Assembly (NCBI GenBank): GCA_920105625.2
Contig: OV050032.1
Coordinates: forward strand, 127,083,829-127,147,828
Direction of reading: 5' to 3'
DNA from: Clusia tigrina
Lineage: Eukaryota > Arthropoda > Insecta > Diptera > Clusiidae
DNA length: 64,000 nt
The first letter of the stretch is position 1. Each line of letters opens with the position of its first letter. Of this stretch, positions 14,201 to 28,898 are shown piece by piece. A program made the translations under genes and the position numbers. The notes beneath the pieces were generated by a model. That model did not search any database. It had not been told where the DNA came from and was given only the letters and a program-made list of their open reading frames with translations.

Positions 14201-17200
14201 TATCCATGTTAAATTTGTGTTTCATTACGCTGCCAGAATTTACCTTTTACAATTGCCCCACCATATACAACAGATCTGAGTATTTATAACATCTAATGGA
14301 GACACAAAGTTTTAAACATTTTTGTGATGCAAATTTGTGTGAAACTTTCCCTATATATAGAATGAAAATATACATGTTAAATTTGTGTTTCATTTCGCTG
14401 CCAGGATTTACTTTTTACAATTGCCCCACCATATACAACAGATCTGAGTATTTATAACATCTAATGGAGACACTAAATTTTAAACATTTTTGTAATGCAA
14501 ATTTGTATGAAACTTGCAATCTCCCTATATATAGAGTGAAAATATACGTGTTAAATTTGTGTTTCATTTCGCTGCCAGGATTTGCATTTTACAATTGCCC
14601 CACCATATACAACAGATCTGAGTAGGTATAACATCTAATGGAGACACAAAGTTTTAAACATTTTTGTGATACAAATTTGTATGAAAATTGCAATCTGCCT
14701 ATATATAGAGTGAAAATATACATGTTAAATTTGTGTTTCATTTTGCTGCAAGGATTTACTTTTAACAATTGCCCCACCACATACAACAGATCTGAATATT
14801 TATAACATCTAATGGAGACACAAAATTTTACCAATTTTTGTGATGCAAATTTGTATGAAACTTGCAATCTCACTATATATAGAATGAAAATATACATGAT
14901 AAATTTGTGTTTCATTTCGCTGCCAGAATTTACTTTTTACAATTGCCCCACCATATACAACAGATCTGAGTATTTATAACATCTAATGGAGACACAAAGT
15001 TTTAAACATATTTGTGATGCAAATTTGTATGAAACTTGCAATCTGCCTATATATAGAGTGAAAATATACATGTTAAATTTGTGTTTCAATTCGCTGCCAG
15101 GATTTTCTTTTTACAATTGCCCCACCATATACAACAGATCTGAGTAGTTATAACATCTAATGGAGACACAAAATTTTAAATATTTTTGTGATGCAAATTT
15201 ATATGAAACTTGCAATCTCCCTATATATATAGAGTGAAAATATACATGTTAAATTTGTGTTTCATTTCGCTGCCAGGATTTGCTTTTTACAATTGCCCCA
15301 CCATATACAACAGTTCTGAGTAGGTATAACATCTAATGGAGACACAAAGTTTTAAACATTTTTGTGATGCAAATTTGTATGAAAATTGCAATCTGCCTAT
15401 ATATAGAGTGAAAATATACATGTTAAATTTGTGTTTCATCTCGCTGCCTGGATTTACTATTTACAATTGCTCCACCATATACAACAGATCTGAGTATTTA
15501 TAACATCTAATGGAGACACAAAGTTTTAAACATTTTTGTGATGCAAATTTGTATGAAACTTGCATTCTGCCTATATATAGAGTGAAAATATCCATGTTAA
15601 ATTTGTGTTTCATTTCGCTGCCAGAATTTACCTTTTACAATTGCCCCACCATATACAACAGATCTGAGTATTTATAACATCTAATGGATACACAAAGTTT
15701 TAAACATTTTTGTGATGCAAATTTGTGTGAAACTTGCAATCTGCCTATATATAGAGTGAAAATATACATGTTAAATTTGTGTTTCATTTCGCTGCCAGGA
15801 TTTACTTTTTCCAATTGCCCCACCATATACAACAGATCTGAGTATTTATAACATCTAATGGAGACACTAAATTTTAAAAATTTTTGTAATGCAAATTTGT
15901 ATGAAACTTGCAATCTCCCTATATATAGAGTGAAAATATACGTGTTAAATTTGTGTTTCATTTCGCTGCCAGGATTTGCATTTTACAATTGCCCCACCAT
16001 ATACAACAGATCTGAGTAGGTATAACATCTAATGGAGACACAAAGTTTTAAACATTTTTGTGATGCAAATTTGTATGAAAATTGCAATCTGCCTATATAT
16101 AGAGTGAAAATATACATGTTAAATTTGTGTTTCATTTTGCTGCCAGGATTTACTTTTAACAATTGCCCCACCATATACAACAGATCTGAATATTTATAAC
16201 ATCTAATGGAGACACAAAATTTTACCAATTTTTGTGATGCAAATTTGTATGAAACTTGCAATCTCACTATATATAGAATGAAAATATACATGTTAAATTT
16301 GTGTTTCAATTCGCTGCCAGGATTTTCTTTTTACAATTGCCGCATGATATATAACAGATCTGAGTAGTTATAACATATAATGGAGACACAAAATTTTAAA
16401 TATTTTTGTGATGCAAATTTATATGAAACTTGCAATCTCCCTATATATAGAGTGAAAATATACATGTTAAATTTGTGTTTCATTTCGCTGCCAGGATTTG
16501 CTTTTTACAATTGCCCCACCATATACAACAGTTCTGAGTAGGTATAATATCTAATGGAGACACAAAGTTTTAAACATTTTTGTGATGCAAATTTGTATGA
16601 AAATTGCAATCTGCCTATATATAGAGTGAAAATATACATGTTAAATTTGTGTTTCATCTCGCTGCCTGGATTTACTTTTTACAATTGCCCCACCATATAC
16701 AACAGATCTGAGTATTTATAACATCTAATGGAGACACAAAGTTTTAAACATTTTTGTGATGCAAATTTGTATGAAACTTGCAATCTGCCTATATATAGAG
16801 TGAAAATATCCATGTTAAATTTGTGTTTCATTACGCTGCCAGAATTTTCCTCTTACAATTGCCCCACCATATACAACAGATCTGAGTATTTATAACATCT
16901 AATGGAGACACAAAGTTTTAAACATTTTTGTGATGCAAATTTGTGTGAAACTTGCAATCTGCCTATATATAGAGTGAAAATATACGTGTTAAATTTGTGT
17001 TTCATTTCGCTGCCAGGATTTGCATTTTACAATTGCCCCACCATATACAACAGATCTGAGTAGGTATAACGTCTAATGGAGACACAAAGTTTTAAACATT
17101 TTTGTGATGCAAATTTGTATGAAAATTGCAATCTGCCTATATATAGAGTGAAAATATACATGTTAAATTTGTGTTTCATTTTGCTGCCAGGATTTACTTT

Positions 17201-18950
17201 TAACAATTGCCCCACCATATACAACAGATCTGAATATTTATAACATCTAATGGAGACACAAAATTTTTCCAATTTTTGTGATGCAAATTTGTATGAAACT
17301 TGCAATCTCACTATATATAGAATGAAAATATACATGATAAATTTGTGTTTCATTTCGCTGCCAGAATTTACTTTTTACAATTGCCCCACCATATACAACA
17401 GATCTGAATATTTATAACATCTAATGGAGACACAAAATTTTTCCAATTTTTGTGATGCAAATTTGTATGAAACTTGCAATCTGCCTATATATAGAGTGAA
17501 AATATACATGTTAAATTTGTGTTTCAATTCGCTGCCAGGATTTTCTTTTTACAATTGCCCCACCATATACAACAGATCTGAGTAGTTATAACATCTAATG
17601 GAGACACAAAATTTTAAATATTTTTGTGATGCAAATTTCTATGAAACTTGCAATCTGCCTATATATAGAGTGAAAATATCCATGTTAAATATGTGTTTCA
17701 TTTCGCTGCCAGAATTTACCTTTTAGAATTGCCCCACCATATACAACAGATCTGAGTATTTATAACATCTAATGGAGACACAAAGTTTTAAAAATTTTTG
17801 TGATGCAAATTTGTATAAAACTTGCAATCTGCCTATATATAGAGTGAAAATATACATGTTAAATTTGTGTTTCATTTCGCTGCCAGGATTTACTTTTTAC
17901 AATTGCCCCACCATATACAACAGATCTGAGTATTTATAACATCTAATGGAGACACTAAATTTTAAACATTTTTGTAATGCAAATTTGTATGAAACTTGCA
18001 ATCTCCCTATATATAGAGTGAAAATATACGTGTTAAATTTGTGTTTCATTTCGCTGCCAGGATTTGCATTTTACAATTGCCCCACCATATACAACAGATC
18101 TGAGTAGGTATAACATCTAATGGAGACACAAAGTTTTCAACATTTTTGTGATGCAAATTTGTATGAAAATTGCAATCTCCCTATATATAGAGTGAAAATA
18201 TACATGTTAAATTTGTGTTTCATTTTGCTGCCAGGATTTGCTTTTTACAATTGCCCCACCATATACAACAGTTCTGAGTAGGTATAATATCTAATGGAGA
18301 CACAAAGTTTTAAACATTTTTGTGATGCAAATTTGTATGAAAATTGCAATCTGCCTATATATAGAGTGAAAATATACATGTTAAATTTGTGTTTCATCTC
18401 GCTGCCTGGATTTACTTTTTACAATTGCCTCAACCATATACAACAGATCTGAGTATTTATAACATCTAATGGAGACACAAAGTTTTGAACATTTTTGTGA
18501 TGCCAATTTGTATGAAACTTGCAATCTGCCTATATATAGAGTGAAAATATCCATGTTAAATTTGTGTTTCATTACGCTGCCAGAATTTACCTTTTACAAT
18601 TGCCCCACCATATACAACAGATCTGAATATTTATAACATCTAATGGAGACACAAAATTTTACCAATTTTTGTGATGCAAATTTGTATGAAACTTGCAATC
18701 TCACTATATATAGAATGAAAATATACATGTTAAATTTGTGTTTCAATTCGCTGCCAGGATTTGCTTTTTACAATTGCCCCACCATATACAACAGTTCTGA
18801 GTAGGTATAATATCTAATGGAGACACAAAGTTTTAAACATTTTTGTGATGCAAATTTGTATGAAAATTGCAATCTGCCTATATATAGAGTGAAAATATAC
18901 ATGTTAAATTTGTGTTTCATCTCGCTGCCTGGATTTACTTTTTACAATTG

Positions 18951-21900
18951 CCTCAACCATATACAACAGATCTGAGTATTTATAACATCTAATGGAGACA
19001 CAAAGTTTTAAACATTTTTGTGATGCAAATTTGTATGAAACTTGCAATCTGCCTATATATAGAGTGAAAATATCCATGTTAAATTTGTGTTTCATTACGC
19101 TGCCAGAATTTACCTTTTACAATTGCCCCACCATATACAACAGATCTGAGTATTTATAACATCTAATGGAGACACAAAGTTTTAAAAATTTTTTGATGCA
19201 AATTTGTGTGAAACTTGCAATCTGCCTATATATAGAGTGAAAATATACATGTTAAATTTGTGTTTCATTTCGCTGCCAGGATTTACTTTTTACAATTGTC
19301 CCACCATATACAACAGATCTGAGTATTTATAACATCTAATGGAGACACTAAATTTTAAACATTTTTGTAATGCAAATTTGTATGAAACTTGCAATCTCCC
19401 TATATATAGAGTGAAAATATACGTGTTAAATTTGTGTTTCATTTCGCTGCCAGGATTTGCATTTTACAATTGCCCCACCATATACAACAGATCTGAGTAG
19501 GTATAACATCTAATGGAGACACAAAGTTTTAAACATTTTTGTGATGCAAATTTGTATGAAAATTGCAATCTGCCTATATATAGAGTGAAAATATACATGT
19601 TAAATTTGTGTTTCATTTTGCTGCCAGGATTTACTTTTAACAATTGCCGCACCATATACAACAGATCTCAGTATTTATAACATCTAATGGAGACACAAAG
19701 TTTTAAACATTTTTGTAATGCAAGTTTGTGTGAAACTTGCAATCTGCCTATATATAGAGTCAAAATATACATGTTAAATTTGTGTTTCATTTCGCTGCCA
19801 GGATTTACTTTTTACAATTGCCCCACCATATACAACAGATCTGAGTATTTATAACATCTAATGGAGACACTAAATTTTAAACATTTTTGTAATGCAAATT
19901 TGTATGAAACTTGCAATCTCCCTATATATAGAGTGAAAATATACGTGTTAAATTTGTGTTTCATTTCGGTGCCAGGATTTGCATTTTACAATTGCCCCAC
20001 CATATACAACAGATCTGAGTAGGTATAACATCTAATGGAGACACAAAGTTTTAAACATTTTTGTGATGCAAATTTGTATGAAAATTGCAATCTGCCTATA
20101 TATAGAGTGAAAATATACATGTTAAATTTGTGTTTCATTTTGCTGCCAGGATTTACTTTTAACAATTGCCCCACCATATACAACAGATCTGAATATTTAT
20201 AACATCTAATGGAGACACAAAATTTTACCAATTTTTGTGATGCAAATTTGTATGAAACTTGCAATCTCACTATATATAGAATGAAAATATACATGTTAAA
20301 TTTGTGTTTCAATTCGCTGCCAGGATTTTCTTTTTACAATTGCCCCACCATATACAACAGATTTGAGTAGTTATAACATCTAATGGAGACACAAAATTTT
20401 AAATATTTTTGTGATGCAAATTTATATGAAACTTGCAATCTCCCTATATATAGAGTGAAAATATACATGTTAAATTTGTGTTTCATTTCGCTGCCAGGAT
20501 TTGCTTTTTACAATTGCCCCACCATATACAACAGTTCTGAGTAGGTATAATATCTAATGGAGACACAAAGTTTTAAACATTTTTGTGATGCAAATTTGTA
20601 TGAAAATTGCAATCTGCCTATATATAGAGTGAAAATATACATGTTAAATTTGTGTTTCATCTCGCTGCCTGGATTTACTTTTTACAATTGCCTCAACCAT
20701 ATACAACAGATCTGAGTATTTATAACATCTAATGGAGACACAAAGTTTTAAACATTTTTGTGATGCAAATTTGTATGAAACTTGCAATCTGCCTATATAT
20801 AGAGTGAAAATATCCATGTTAAATTTGTGTTTCATTACGCTGCCAGAATTTACCTTTTACAATTGCCCCACCATATACAACAGATCTGAGTATTTATAAC
20901 ATCTAATGGAGACACAAAGTTTTAAACATTTTTGTGATGCAAATTTGTATGAAACTTGCAATCTGCCTATATATAGAGTGAAAATATACATGTTAAATTT
21001 GTGTTTCATTTCGCTGCCAGGATTTACTTTTTACAATTGTCCCACCATATACAACAGATCTGAGTATTTATAACATCTAATGGAGACACTAAATTTTAAA
21101 CATTTTTGTAATGCAAATTTGTATGAAACTTGCAATCTCCCTATATATAGAGTGAAAATATACGTGTTAAATTTGTGTTTCATTTCGCTGCCAGGATTTG
21201 CATTTTACAATTGCCCCACCATATACAACAGATCTGAGTAGGTATAACATCTAATGGAGACACAAAGTTTTAAACATTTTTGTGATGCAAATTTGTATAA
21301 AAATTGCAATCTGCCTATATATAGAGTGAAAATATACATGTTAAATTTGTGTTTCATTTTGCTGCCAGGATTTACTTTTAACAATTGCCCCACCATATAC
21401 AACAGATCTCAGTATTTATAACATCTAATGGAGACACAAAGTTTTAAACATTTTTGTAATGCAAATTTGTGTGAAACTTGCATTCTGCCTATATATAGAG
21501 TCAAAATATACATGTTAAATTTGTGTTTCATTTCGCTGCCAGGATTTACTTTTTACAATTGCCCCACCATATACAACAGATCTGAGTATTTATAACATCT
21601 AATGGAGACACTAAATTTTAAACATTTTTGTAATGCAAATTTGTATGAAACTTGCAATCTCCCTATATATAGAGTGAAAATATACGTGTTAAATTTGTGT
21701 TTCATTTCGGTGCCAGGATTTGCATTTTACAATTGCCCCACCATATACAACAGATCTGAGTAGGTATAACATCTAATGGAGACACAAAGTTTTGAACATT
21801 TTTGTGATGCAAATTTGTATGAAAATTGCAATCTGCCTATATATAGAGTGAAAATATACATGTTAAATTTGTGTTTCATTTTGCTGCCAGGATTTACTTT

Positions 21901-22431
21901 TAACAATTGCCCCACCATATACAACAGATCTGAATATTTATAACATCTAATGGAGACACAAAATTTTACCAATATTTGTGATGCAAATTTGTATGAAACT
22001 TGCAATCTCACTATATATAGAATGAAAATATACATGTTAAATTTGTGTTTCAATTCGCTGCCAGGATTTTCTTTTTACAATTGCCCCACCATATACAACA
22101 GATTTGAGTAGTTATAACATCTAATGGAGACACAAAATTTTAAATATTTTTGTGATGCAAATTTATATGAAACTTGCAATCTCCCTATATATAGAGTGAA
22201 AATATACATGTTAAATTTGTGTTTCATTTCGCTGCCAGGATTTGCTTTTTACAATTGCCCCACCATATACAACAGTTCTGAGTAGGTATAACATCTAATG
22301 GAGACACAAAGTTTTAAACATTTTTGTGATGCAAATTTGTATGAAAATTGCAATCTGCCTATATATAGAGTGAAAATATACATGTTAAATTTGTGTTTCA
22401 TCTCGCTGCCTGGATTTACTTTTTACAATTG
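18951..22431 (+). repeat. satellite 10-monomer higher-order repeat (1740/1741 bp)
   Basis: The one-base-longer variant CCTCAACCAT occurs at 18951, 20691 and 22432, spaced 1740 and 1741 bp. Other private variants repeat at the same step: GAGTCAAAATATAC at about 19757 and 21498, and CAGATCTCAG at about 19668 and 21409. The copies are 18951-20690 and 20691-22431. A third partial copy starts at 22432 but lacks about three monomers before it diverges near 23.3 kb, as unequal exchange would leave it. An isolated CCTCAACC monomer lies at about 18428. Confidence 0.88.
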
Positions 22432-24184
22432 CCTCAACCATATACAACAGATCTGAGTATTTATAACATCTAATGGAGACACAAAGTTTTAAACATTTTT
22501 GTGATGCAAATTTGTATGAAACTTGCAATCTGCCTATATATAGAGTGAAAATATCCATGTTAAATTTGTGTTTCATTTCGCTGCCAGAATTTACCTTTTA
22601 CAATTGCCCCACCATATACAACAGATCTGAGTATTTATAACATCTAATGGAGACACAAAGTTTTAAACATTTTTGTGATGCAAATTTGTGTGAAACTTGC
22701 AATCTGCCTATATATAGAGTGAAAATATACATGTTAAATTTGTGTTTCATTTCGCTGCCAGGATTTACTTTTTACAATTGTCCCACCATATACAACAGAT
22801 CTGAGTATTTATAACATCTAATGGAGACACTAAATTTTAAACATTTTTGTAATGCAAATTTGTATGAAACTTGCAATCTCCCTATATATAGAGTGAAAAT
22901 ATACGTGTTAAATTTGTGTTTCATTTCGCTGCCAGGATTTGCATTTTACAATTGCCCCACCATATACAACAGATCTGAGTAGGTATAACATCTAATGGAG
23001 ACACAAAGTTTTAAACATTTTTGTGATGCAAATTTGTATGAAAATTGCAATCTGCCTATATATAGAGTGAAAATATACATGTTAAATTTGTGTTTCATTT
23101 TGCTGCCAGGATTTACTTTTAACAATTGCCCCACCATATACAACAGATCTGAATATTTATAACATCTAATGGAGACACAAAATTTTACCAATTTTTGTGA
23201 TGCAAATTTGTATGAAACTTGCAATCTCACTATATATAGAATGAAAATATACATGTTAAATTTGTGTTTCAATTCGCTGCCAGGATTTTCTTTTTACAAT
23301 TGCCCCACCATATACAACAGATCTGAGTAGTTATAACATCTAATGGAGACACAAAGTTTTAAACATTTTTGTGATGCAAATTTGTGTGAAACTTGCAATC
23401 TGCCTATATATAGAGTGAAAATATACATGTTAAATTTGTGTTTCATTTCGCTGCCAGAATTTACCTTTTACAATTGCCCCACCATATACAACAGATCTGA
23501 GTATTTATAACATCTAATGGAGACACAAAGTTTTAAACATTTTTGTGATGCAAATTTGTGTGAAACTTGCAATCTGCCTATATATAGAGTGAAAATATAC
23601 ATGTTAAATTTGTGTTTCATTTCGCTGCCAGGATTTACTTTTTACAATTGGCCCCCTTATACAACAGATCTGAGTATTTATAACATCTAATGGAGACACA
23701 AAGTTTTAAACATATTTGTGATGCAAATTTGTATGAAACTTGCAATCTGCCTATATATAGAGTGAAAATATACATGTTAAATTTGTGTTTCAATTCGCTG
23801 CCAGGATTTTCTTTTTACAATTGCCCCACCATATACAACAGATCTGAGTAGTTATAACATCTAATGGAGACACAAAATTTTAAATATTTTTGTGATGCAA
23901 ATTTATATGAAACTTGCAATCTCCCTATATATAGAGTGAAAATATACATGTTAAATTTGTGTTTCATTTCGCTGCCAGGATTTGCTTTTTACAATTGCCC
24001 CACCATACACAACAGTTCTGAGTAGGTATAACATATAATGGAGACACAAAGTTTTAAACATTTTTGTGATGCAAATTTGTATGAAAATTGCAATCTGCCT
24101 ATATATAGAGTGAAAATATACATGTTAAATTTGTGTTTCATCTCGCTGCCTGGATTTACTATTTACAATTGCTCCACCATATAC

Positions 24185-24240
24185 AAAAGATCTGAGTATT
24201 TATAACATATAAGATATGAATATAAATAACATCTAATGGA
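24185..24240 (+). repeat. aberrant satellite junction
   Basis: The end of a monomer is followed by an extra AT-rich stretch with AAGATATGAATATAAATAAC before the next ATCTAATGG. It reads like part of the variant CAGATATGAATATTTATAAC fused to a normal monomer end. Monomer types differ on the two sides, so this is probably a recombination breakpoint between subarrays. Confidence 0.6.
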
Positions 24241-27200
24241 GACACATAATTTTACCAATTTTTGTGATGCAAATTTGTATGAAACTTGCAATCTCCCTAT
24301 ATATAGGATGAAAATATACATGTTAAATTTCTGTTTCATTTCGCTGCCAGGATTTGCTTTTTACAATTGCCCCACCATATACAATAGATTTGAGTAGGTA
24401 TAACATCTAATGGAGACACAAAGTTTTAAACATTTTTGTGATGCAAATTTGTATGAAAATTGCAATCTGCCTATATATAGATTGAAAATATACATGTTAA
24501 ATTTGTGTTTCATTTCGCTGCCAGGATTTACTTTTTACAATTGCTCCACCATATACAACAGATCTGAGTATTTATAACATCTAATGGAGACACAAAGTTT
24601 TAAACATTTTTGTGATGCAAATTTGTATGAAACTTGCAATCTCCCTATATATAGAGTGAAAATATACATGTTAAATTTGTGTTTCATTTCGCTGCCAGGA
24701 TTTGCTTTTTACAATTGCCCCACCATATACAAAAGTTCTGAGTAGGTATAATATCTAATGGAGACACAAAGTTTTAAACATTTTTGTGATGCAAATTTGT
24801 ATGAAAATTGCAATCTGCCTATATATAGAGTGAAAATATACATGTTAAATTTGTGTTTCATCTCGCTGCCTGGATTTACTTTTTACAATTGCTCCACCAT
24901 ATACAACAGATCTGAGTATTTATAACATCTAATGGAGACACAAAGTTTTAAACATTTTTGTGATGCAAATTTGTATGAAACTTGCAATCTGCCTATATAT
25001 AGAGTGAAAATATCTATGTTAAATTTGTGTTTCATTACGCTGCCAGAATTTACCTTTTACAATTGCCCCACCATATACAACAGATCTGAGTATTTATAAC
25101 ATCTAATGGAGACACAAAGTTTTTAACATTTTTGTGATGCAAATTTGTGTGAAACTTGCAATCTGCCTATATATAGAGTGAAAATATACATGTTAAATTT
25201 GTGTTTCATTTCGCTGCCAGGATTTACTTTTTACAATTGCCCCAACATATACAACAGATCTGAGTATTTATAACATCTAATGGAGACACTAAATTTTAAA
25301 CATTTTTGTAATGCAAATTTGTATGAAACTTGCAATCTCCCTATATATAGAGTGAAAATATACGTACTAAATTTGTGTCTCATTTCGCTGCCAGGATTTG
25401 CATTTTACAATTGCCCCACCATATACAACAGATCTGAGTAGGTATAACATCTAATGGAGACACAAAGTTTTAAACATTTTTGTGATGCAAATTTGTATGA
25501 AAATTGCAATCTGCCTATATATAGAGTGAAAATATACATGTTAAAATTGTGTTTCATTTTGCTGCCAGGATTTACTTTTAACAATTGCCCCACCATATAC
25601 AACAGATCTGAATATTTATAACATCTAATGGAGACACAAAATTTTACCAATTTTTGTGATGCAAATTTGTATGAAACTTGCAATATCCCTATATATAGAA
25701 TGAAAATATACATGATAAATTTGTGTTTCATTTCGCTGCCAGAATTTACTTTTTACAATTGCCCCACCATATACAACAGATCTGAGTATTTATAACATCT
25801 AATGGAGACACAAAGTTTTAAACATATTTGTGATGCAAATTTGTATGAAACTTGCAATCTGCCTATATATAGAGTGAAAATATACATGTTAAATTTGTGT
25901 TTCAATTCGCTGCCAGGATTTTCTTTTTACAATTGCCCCACCATATACAACAGATCTGAGTAGTTATAACATCTAATGGAGACACAAAATTTTTAATATT
26001 TTTGTGATGCAAATTTATATGAAACTTGCAATCTCCCTATATATATAGAGTGAAAATATACATGTTAAATTTGTGTTTCATTTCGCTGCCAGGATTTGCT
26101 TTTTACAATTGCCCCACCATATACAACAGTTCTGAGTAGGTATAACATCTAATGGAGACACAAAGTTTTAAACATTTTTGTGATGCAAATTTGTATGAAA
26201 CTTGCATTCTGCCAATATATAGAGTGAAAATATCCATGTTAAATTTGTGTTTCATTTCGCTGCCAGAATTTACCTTTTACAATTGCCCCACCATATACAA
26301 CAGATCTGAGTATTTATAACATCTAATGGAGACACAAAGTTTTAAACATTTTTGTGATGCAAATTTGTGTGAAATTTGCAATCTGCCTATATATAGAGTG
26401 AAAATATACATGTTAAATTTGTGTTTCATTTCGCTGCCAGGATTTACTTTTTACAATTGCCCCACCATATACAACAGATCTGAGTATTTATAACATCTAA
26501 TGGAGACACTAAATTTTAAACATTTTTGTAATGCAAATTTGTATGAAACTTGCAATCTCCCTATATATAGAGTGAAAATATACGTGTTAAATTTGTGTTT
26601 CATTTCGCTGCCAGGATTTGCATTTTACAATTGCCCCACCATACACAACAGATCTGAGTAGGTATAACATCTAATGGAGACACAAAGTTTTAAACATTTT
26701 TATGATGCAAATTTGTATGAAAATTGCAATCTGCCTATATACTCGTATAGAGTGAAAATATACATGTTAAATTTGTGTTTCATTTCGCTGCCAGGATTTA
26801 CTTTTTACAATTGCCCCACCATATACAACAGATCTGAGTATTTATAACATCTAATGGAGACACAAAGTTTTAAACATTTTTGTGATGCAAATTTGTATGA
26901 AACTTGCAATCTGCCTATATATATAGAGTAAAAATATCCATGTTAAATTTGTGTTTCATTTCACTGCAAGGATTTACTTTTTACAATTGCCCCACCATAT
27001 ACAACAGATCTGAGTATTTATAACATCTAAGGGAGACACAAAATTTTAAACATTTTTCTGATGCAAATTTGTATGAAACTTGCAATCTCCCTATATATAG
27101 AGTGAAAATATCATGTTAAATTTGTGTTTCATTTCGCTGCCAGGATTTGCTTTTTACAAATGACCCACCATATACAACAGATCTGAGTATTTATAACATC

Positions 27201-28016
27201 TAATGGAGACACAAAGTTTTAAACATTTTTGTGATGCAAATTTGTATGAAACTTGCAATCTGTCTATATATAGAGTGAAAATATCCATGTAAAATTTGTG
27301 TTTCAATTCGCTGCCAGGATTTGCTTTTTACAATTGCCCCACCATATACAACAGATCTGAGTAGGTATAACATCTAATGGAGACACAAAGTTTTAAACAT
27401 TTTTGTGATGCAAATTTGTATGAAAATTGCAATCTGCCTATATATAGAGTGAAAATATACATGTTAAATTTGTGTTTCATTTTGCTGCCAGGATTTACTT
27501 TTAACAATTGTCCCACCATATACAACAGATCTGAAAATTTATAACATCTAATGGAGACACCAAATTTTACCCATTTTTGTGAAGCCAATTTGTATGAAAC
27601 TTGCAATCTCCCTATATATAGGATGAAAATATACATGTTAAATTTGTGTTTCATTTCGCTGCCAGGATTTGCTTTTTACAATTGCCCCACCATATACAAT
27701 AGATCTGAGTATGGATAACATCTAATGGAGACACAAAGTTATAAACATTTTTGTGATGCAAATTTGTATGAAACTTGCAATCTCCCTATATATAGAGTGA
27801 AAATATACATGTTAAATTTGTGTTTCATTTTGCTGCCAGGATTTACTTTTAACAATTGTCCCACCATATACAACAGATATGAATATTTATAACATCTAAT
27901 GGAGACACAAAATTTTACCAATTTTTGTGATGCAAATTTGTATGAAACTTGCAATCTCCCTATATATAGGATGAAAATATACATGTTAAATTTCTGTTTC
28001 ATTTCGCTGCCAGGAT

Positions 28017-28577
28017 TTACTTTTTACAATTGCCCCACCATATCCAACAGATCTGAGTATTTATAACATCTAATGGAGACACCAAGTTTTAAACATTTTT
28101 GTGATGCAAATTTGTATGAAACTTGCAATCTCCCTATATATAGGGTGAAAATATCAATGTTAAATTTGTGTTTCATTTCGCTGCCAGGATTTACTTTTTG
28201 CAATTGCCCCACCATATACAGCAGATCTGAGTATTTATAACATCTAACGGAGACACAAAGTTTTAAACATTTTTGTGATGCAAATTTGTATGAAACTTGC
28301 AATCTGCCTATATATAGAGTGAAAATATCCATGTTAAATTTGTGTTTCATTTCGCTGCCAGGATTTACTTTTTACAATTGCCCCACCATATACAACAGAT
28401 CTGAGTATTTATAACATCTAATGGAGACACAAAGTTTTAAACATTTTTGTGATGCATATTTGTATGAAACTTGCAATCTGCCCATATATAGAGTGAAAAT
28501 ATCCATGTTAAATTTGTTTTTCATTTCGCTGCCAGGATTTACTTTTTGCAATTGCCCCACCATATACAGCAGATCTG
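28017..28577 (+). repeat. satellite segment duplicated around BEL1
   Basis: The last ~560 bp before the copia insertion closely match the satellite sequence split by BEL1: 28132-28577 aligns with 40567-41012 without gaps, and about 28017-28131 aligns with about 32650-32764. Private variants are shared, including AATATCAATG, TTTTTGCAATTG, CAGCAGATCTG and TCTAACGGAG. The two copies were therefore near neighbours in the array before the insertions. Confidence 0.85.
28573..28577. other. target-site duplication ATCTG, left of copia element
   Basis: ATCTG directly precedes the TGTTGG end of the LTR and is repeated directly after the other element end at 32533-32537. It comes from the satellite palindrome CAGATCTG. 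Confidence 0.93.
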
Positions 28578-28739
28578 TGTTGGTTTAAACTCATTTATTA
28601 GACTCACTTAGAAATATACAATGATAATTGACCTTTACAAAGCAGCAGAGCTGCATAAATTTAGTAGAGTACTAAATTTACAGTGATGTAAAGTGCAGGA
28701 CAAATGTCAGACGTGGGTATTACTCATTCAATCTCAACA
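28578..28739 (-). repeat. copia element 3' LTR (complete, 162 bp)
   Basis: On the minus strand it starts TGTTGAGATTG and ends AAACCAACA, giving TGTTG/CAACA inverted ends. Its last 88 plus-strand bases (28652-28739) recur exactly at 32445-32532. At 162 bp it is short for a copia LTR. Confidence 0.93.
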
Positions 28740-28747
28740 CTCTCCCT
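28740..28747 (-). promoter_or_regulatory. polypurine tract of copia element
   Basis: AGGGAGAG on the minus strand lies directly upstream of the 3' LTR start TGTTGAG. This is the expected plus-strand primer site. Confidence 0.75.
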
Positions 28748-28898
28748 GAATGATAAATATCCAGACGAAGAATATATTGAAATTTCTCATGCACTCTTCA
28801 CGTATAAAATAAAAAAAAAAATAAGAACAATGGAAACATTTACATTTCAATTCAAATTCAAATAGGCAATTAAAATTTTCATGTTATGTAAAAAGAGA
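28748..28898 (-). other. copia element 3' untranslated region
   Basis: About 150 bp of AT-rich sequence, with an A-run at about 28808, lies between the pol stop and the polypurine tract. Nothing else is visible in it. Confidence 0.7.

Larger units (their letters stand above)
1..28577 (+). repeat. 174-bp satellite array, left arm
   Basis: Head-to-tail tandem array, about 164 monomers, running off the left edge. The landmark ATCTAATGGAGAC recurs at 5, 179, 353 and onward at a spacing of 174. Each monomer carries, in order, an A/T-tract block, TTGCAATC, a dyad around CTATATATAG, TTTGTGTTTCAT, CGCTGCCAG, CAATTGCCCC and usually the palindrome CAGATCTG (a BglII site). All monomers share one orientation. 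Length changes are small and local, such as a 6-bp insertion at about 1635 and a 6-bp deletion at about 14346. Minus-strand open frames of 60-108 codons exist only because 174 is a multiple of 3. The location (centromere, pericentromere or other heterochromatin) cannot be told from sequence. Confidence 0.97.

Noticed and set aside
483..28563. Dozens of 60-108 codon minus-strand frames in the left satellite arm
   Set aside because: They are the same frame of the 174-bp monomer read through one or two units, broken by monomer variants, and have no protein family features.
1..28577. CRISPR-like array
   Set aside because: No constant-repeat/unique-spacer pattern: the whole 174-bp unit repeats, and the sequence is plainly eukaryotic.
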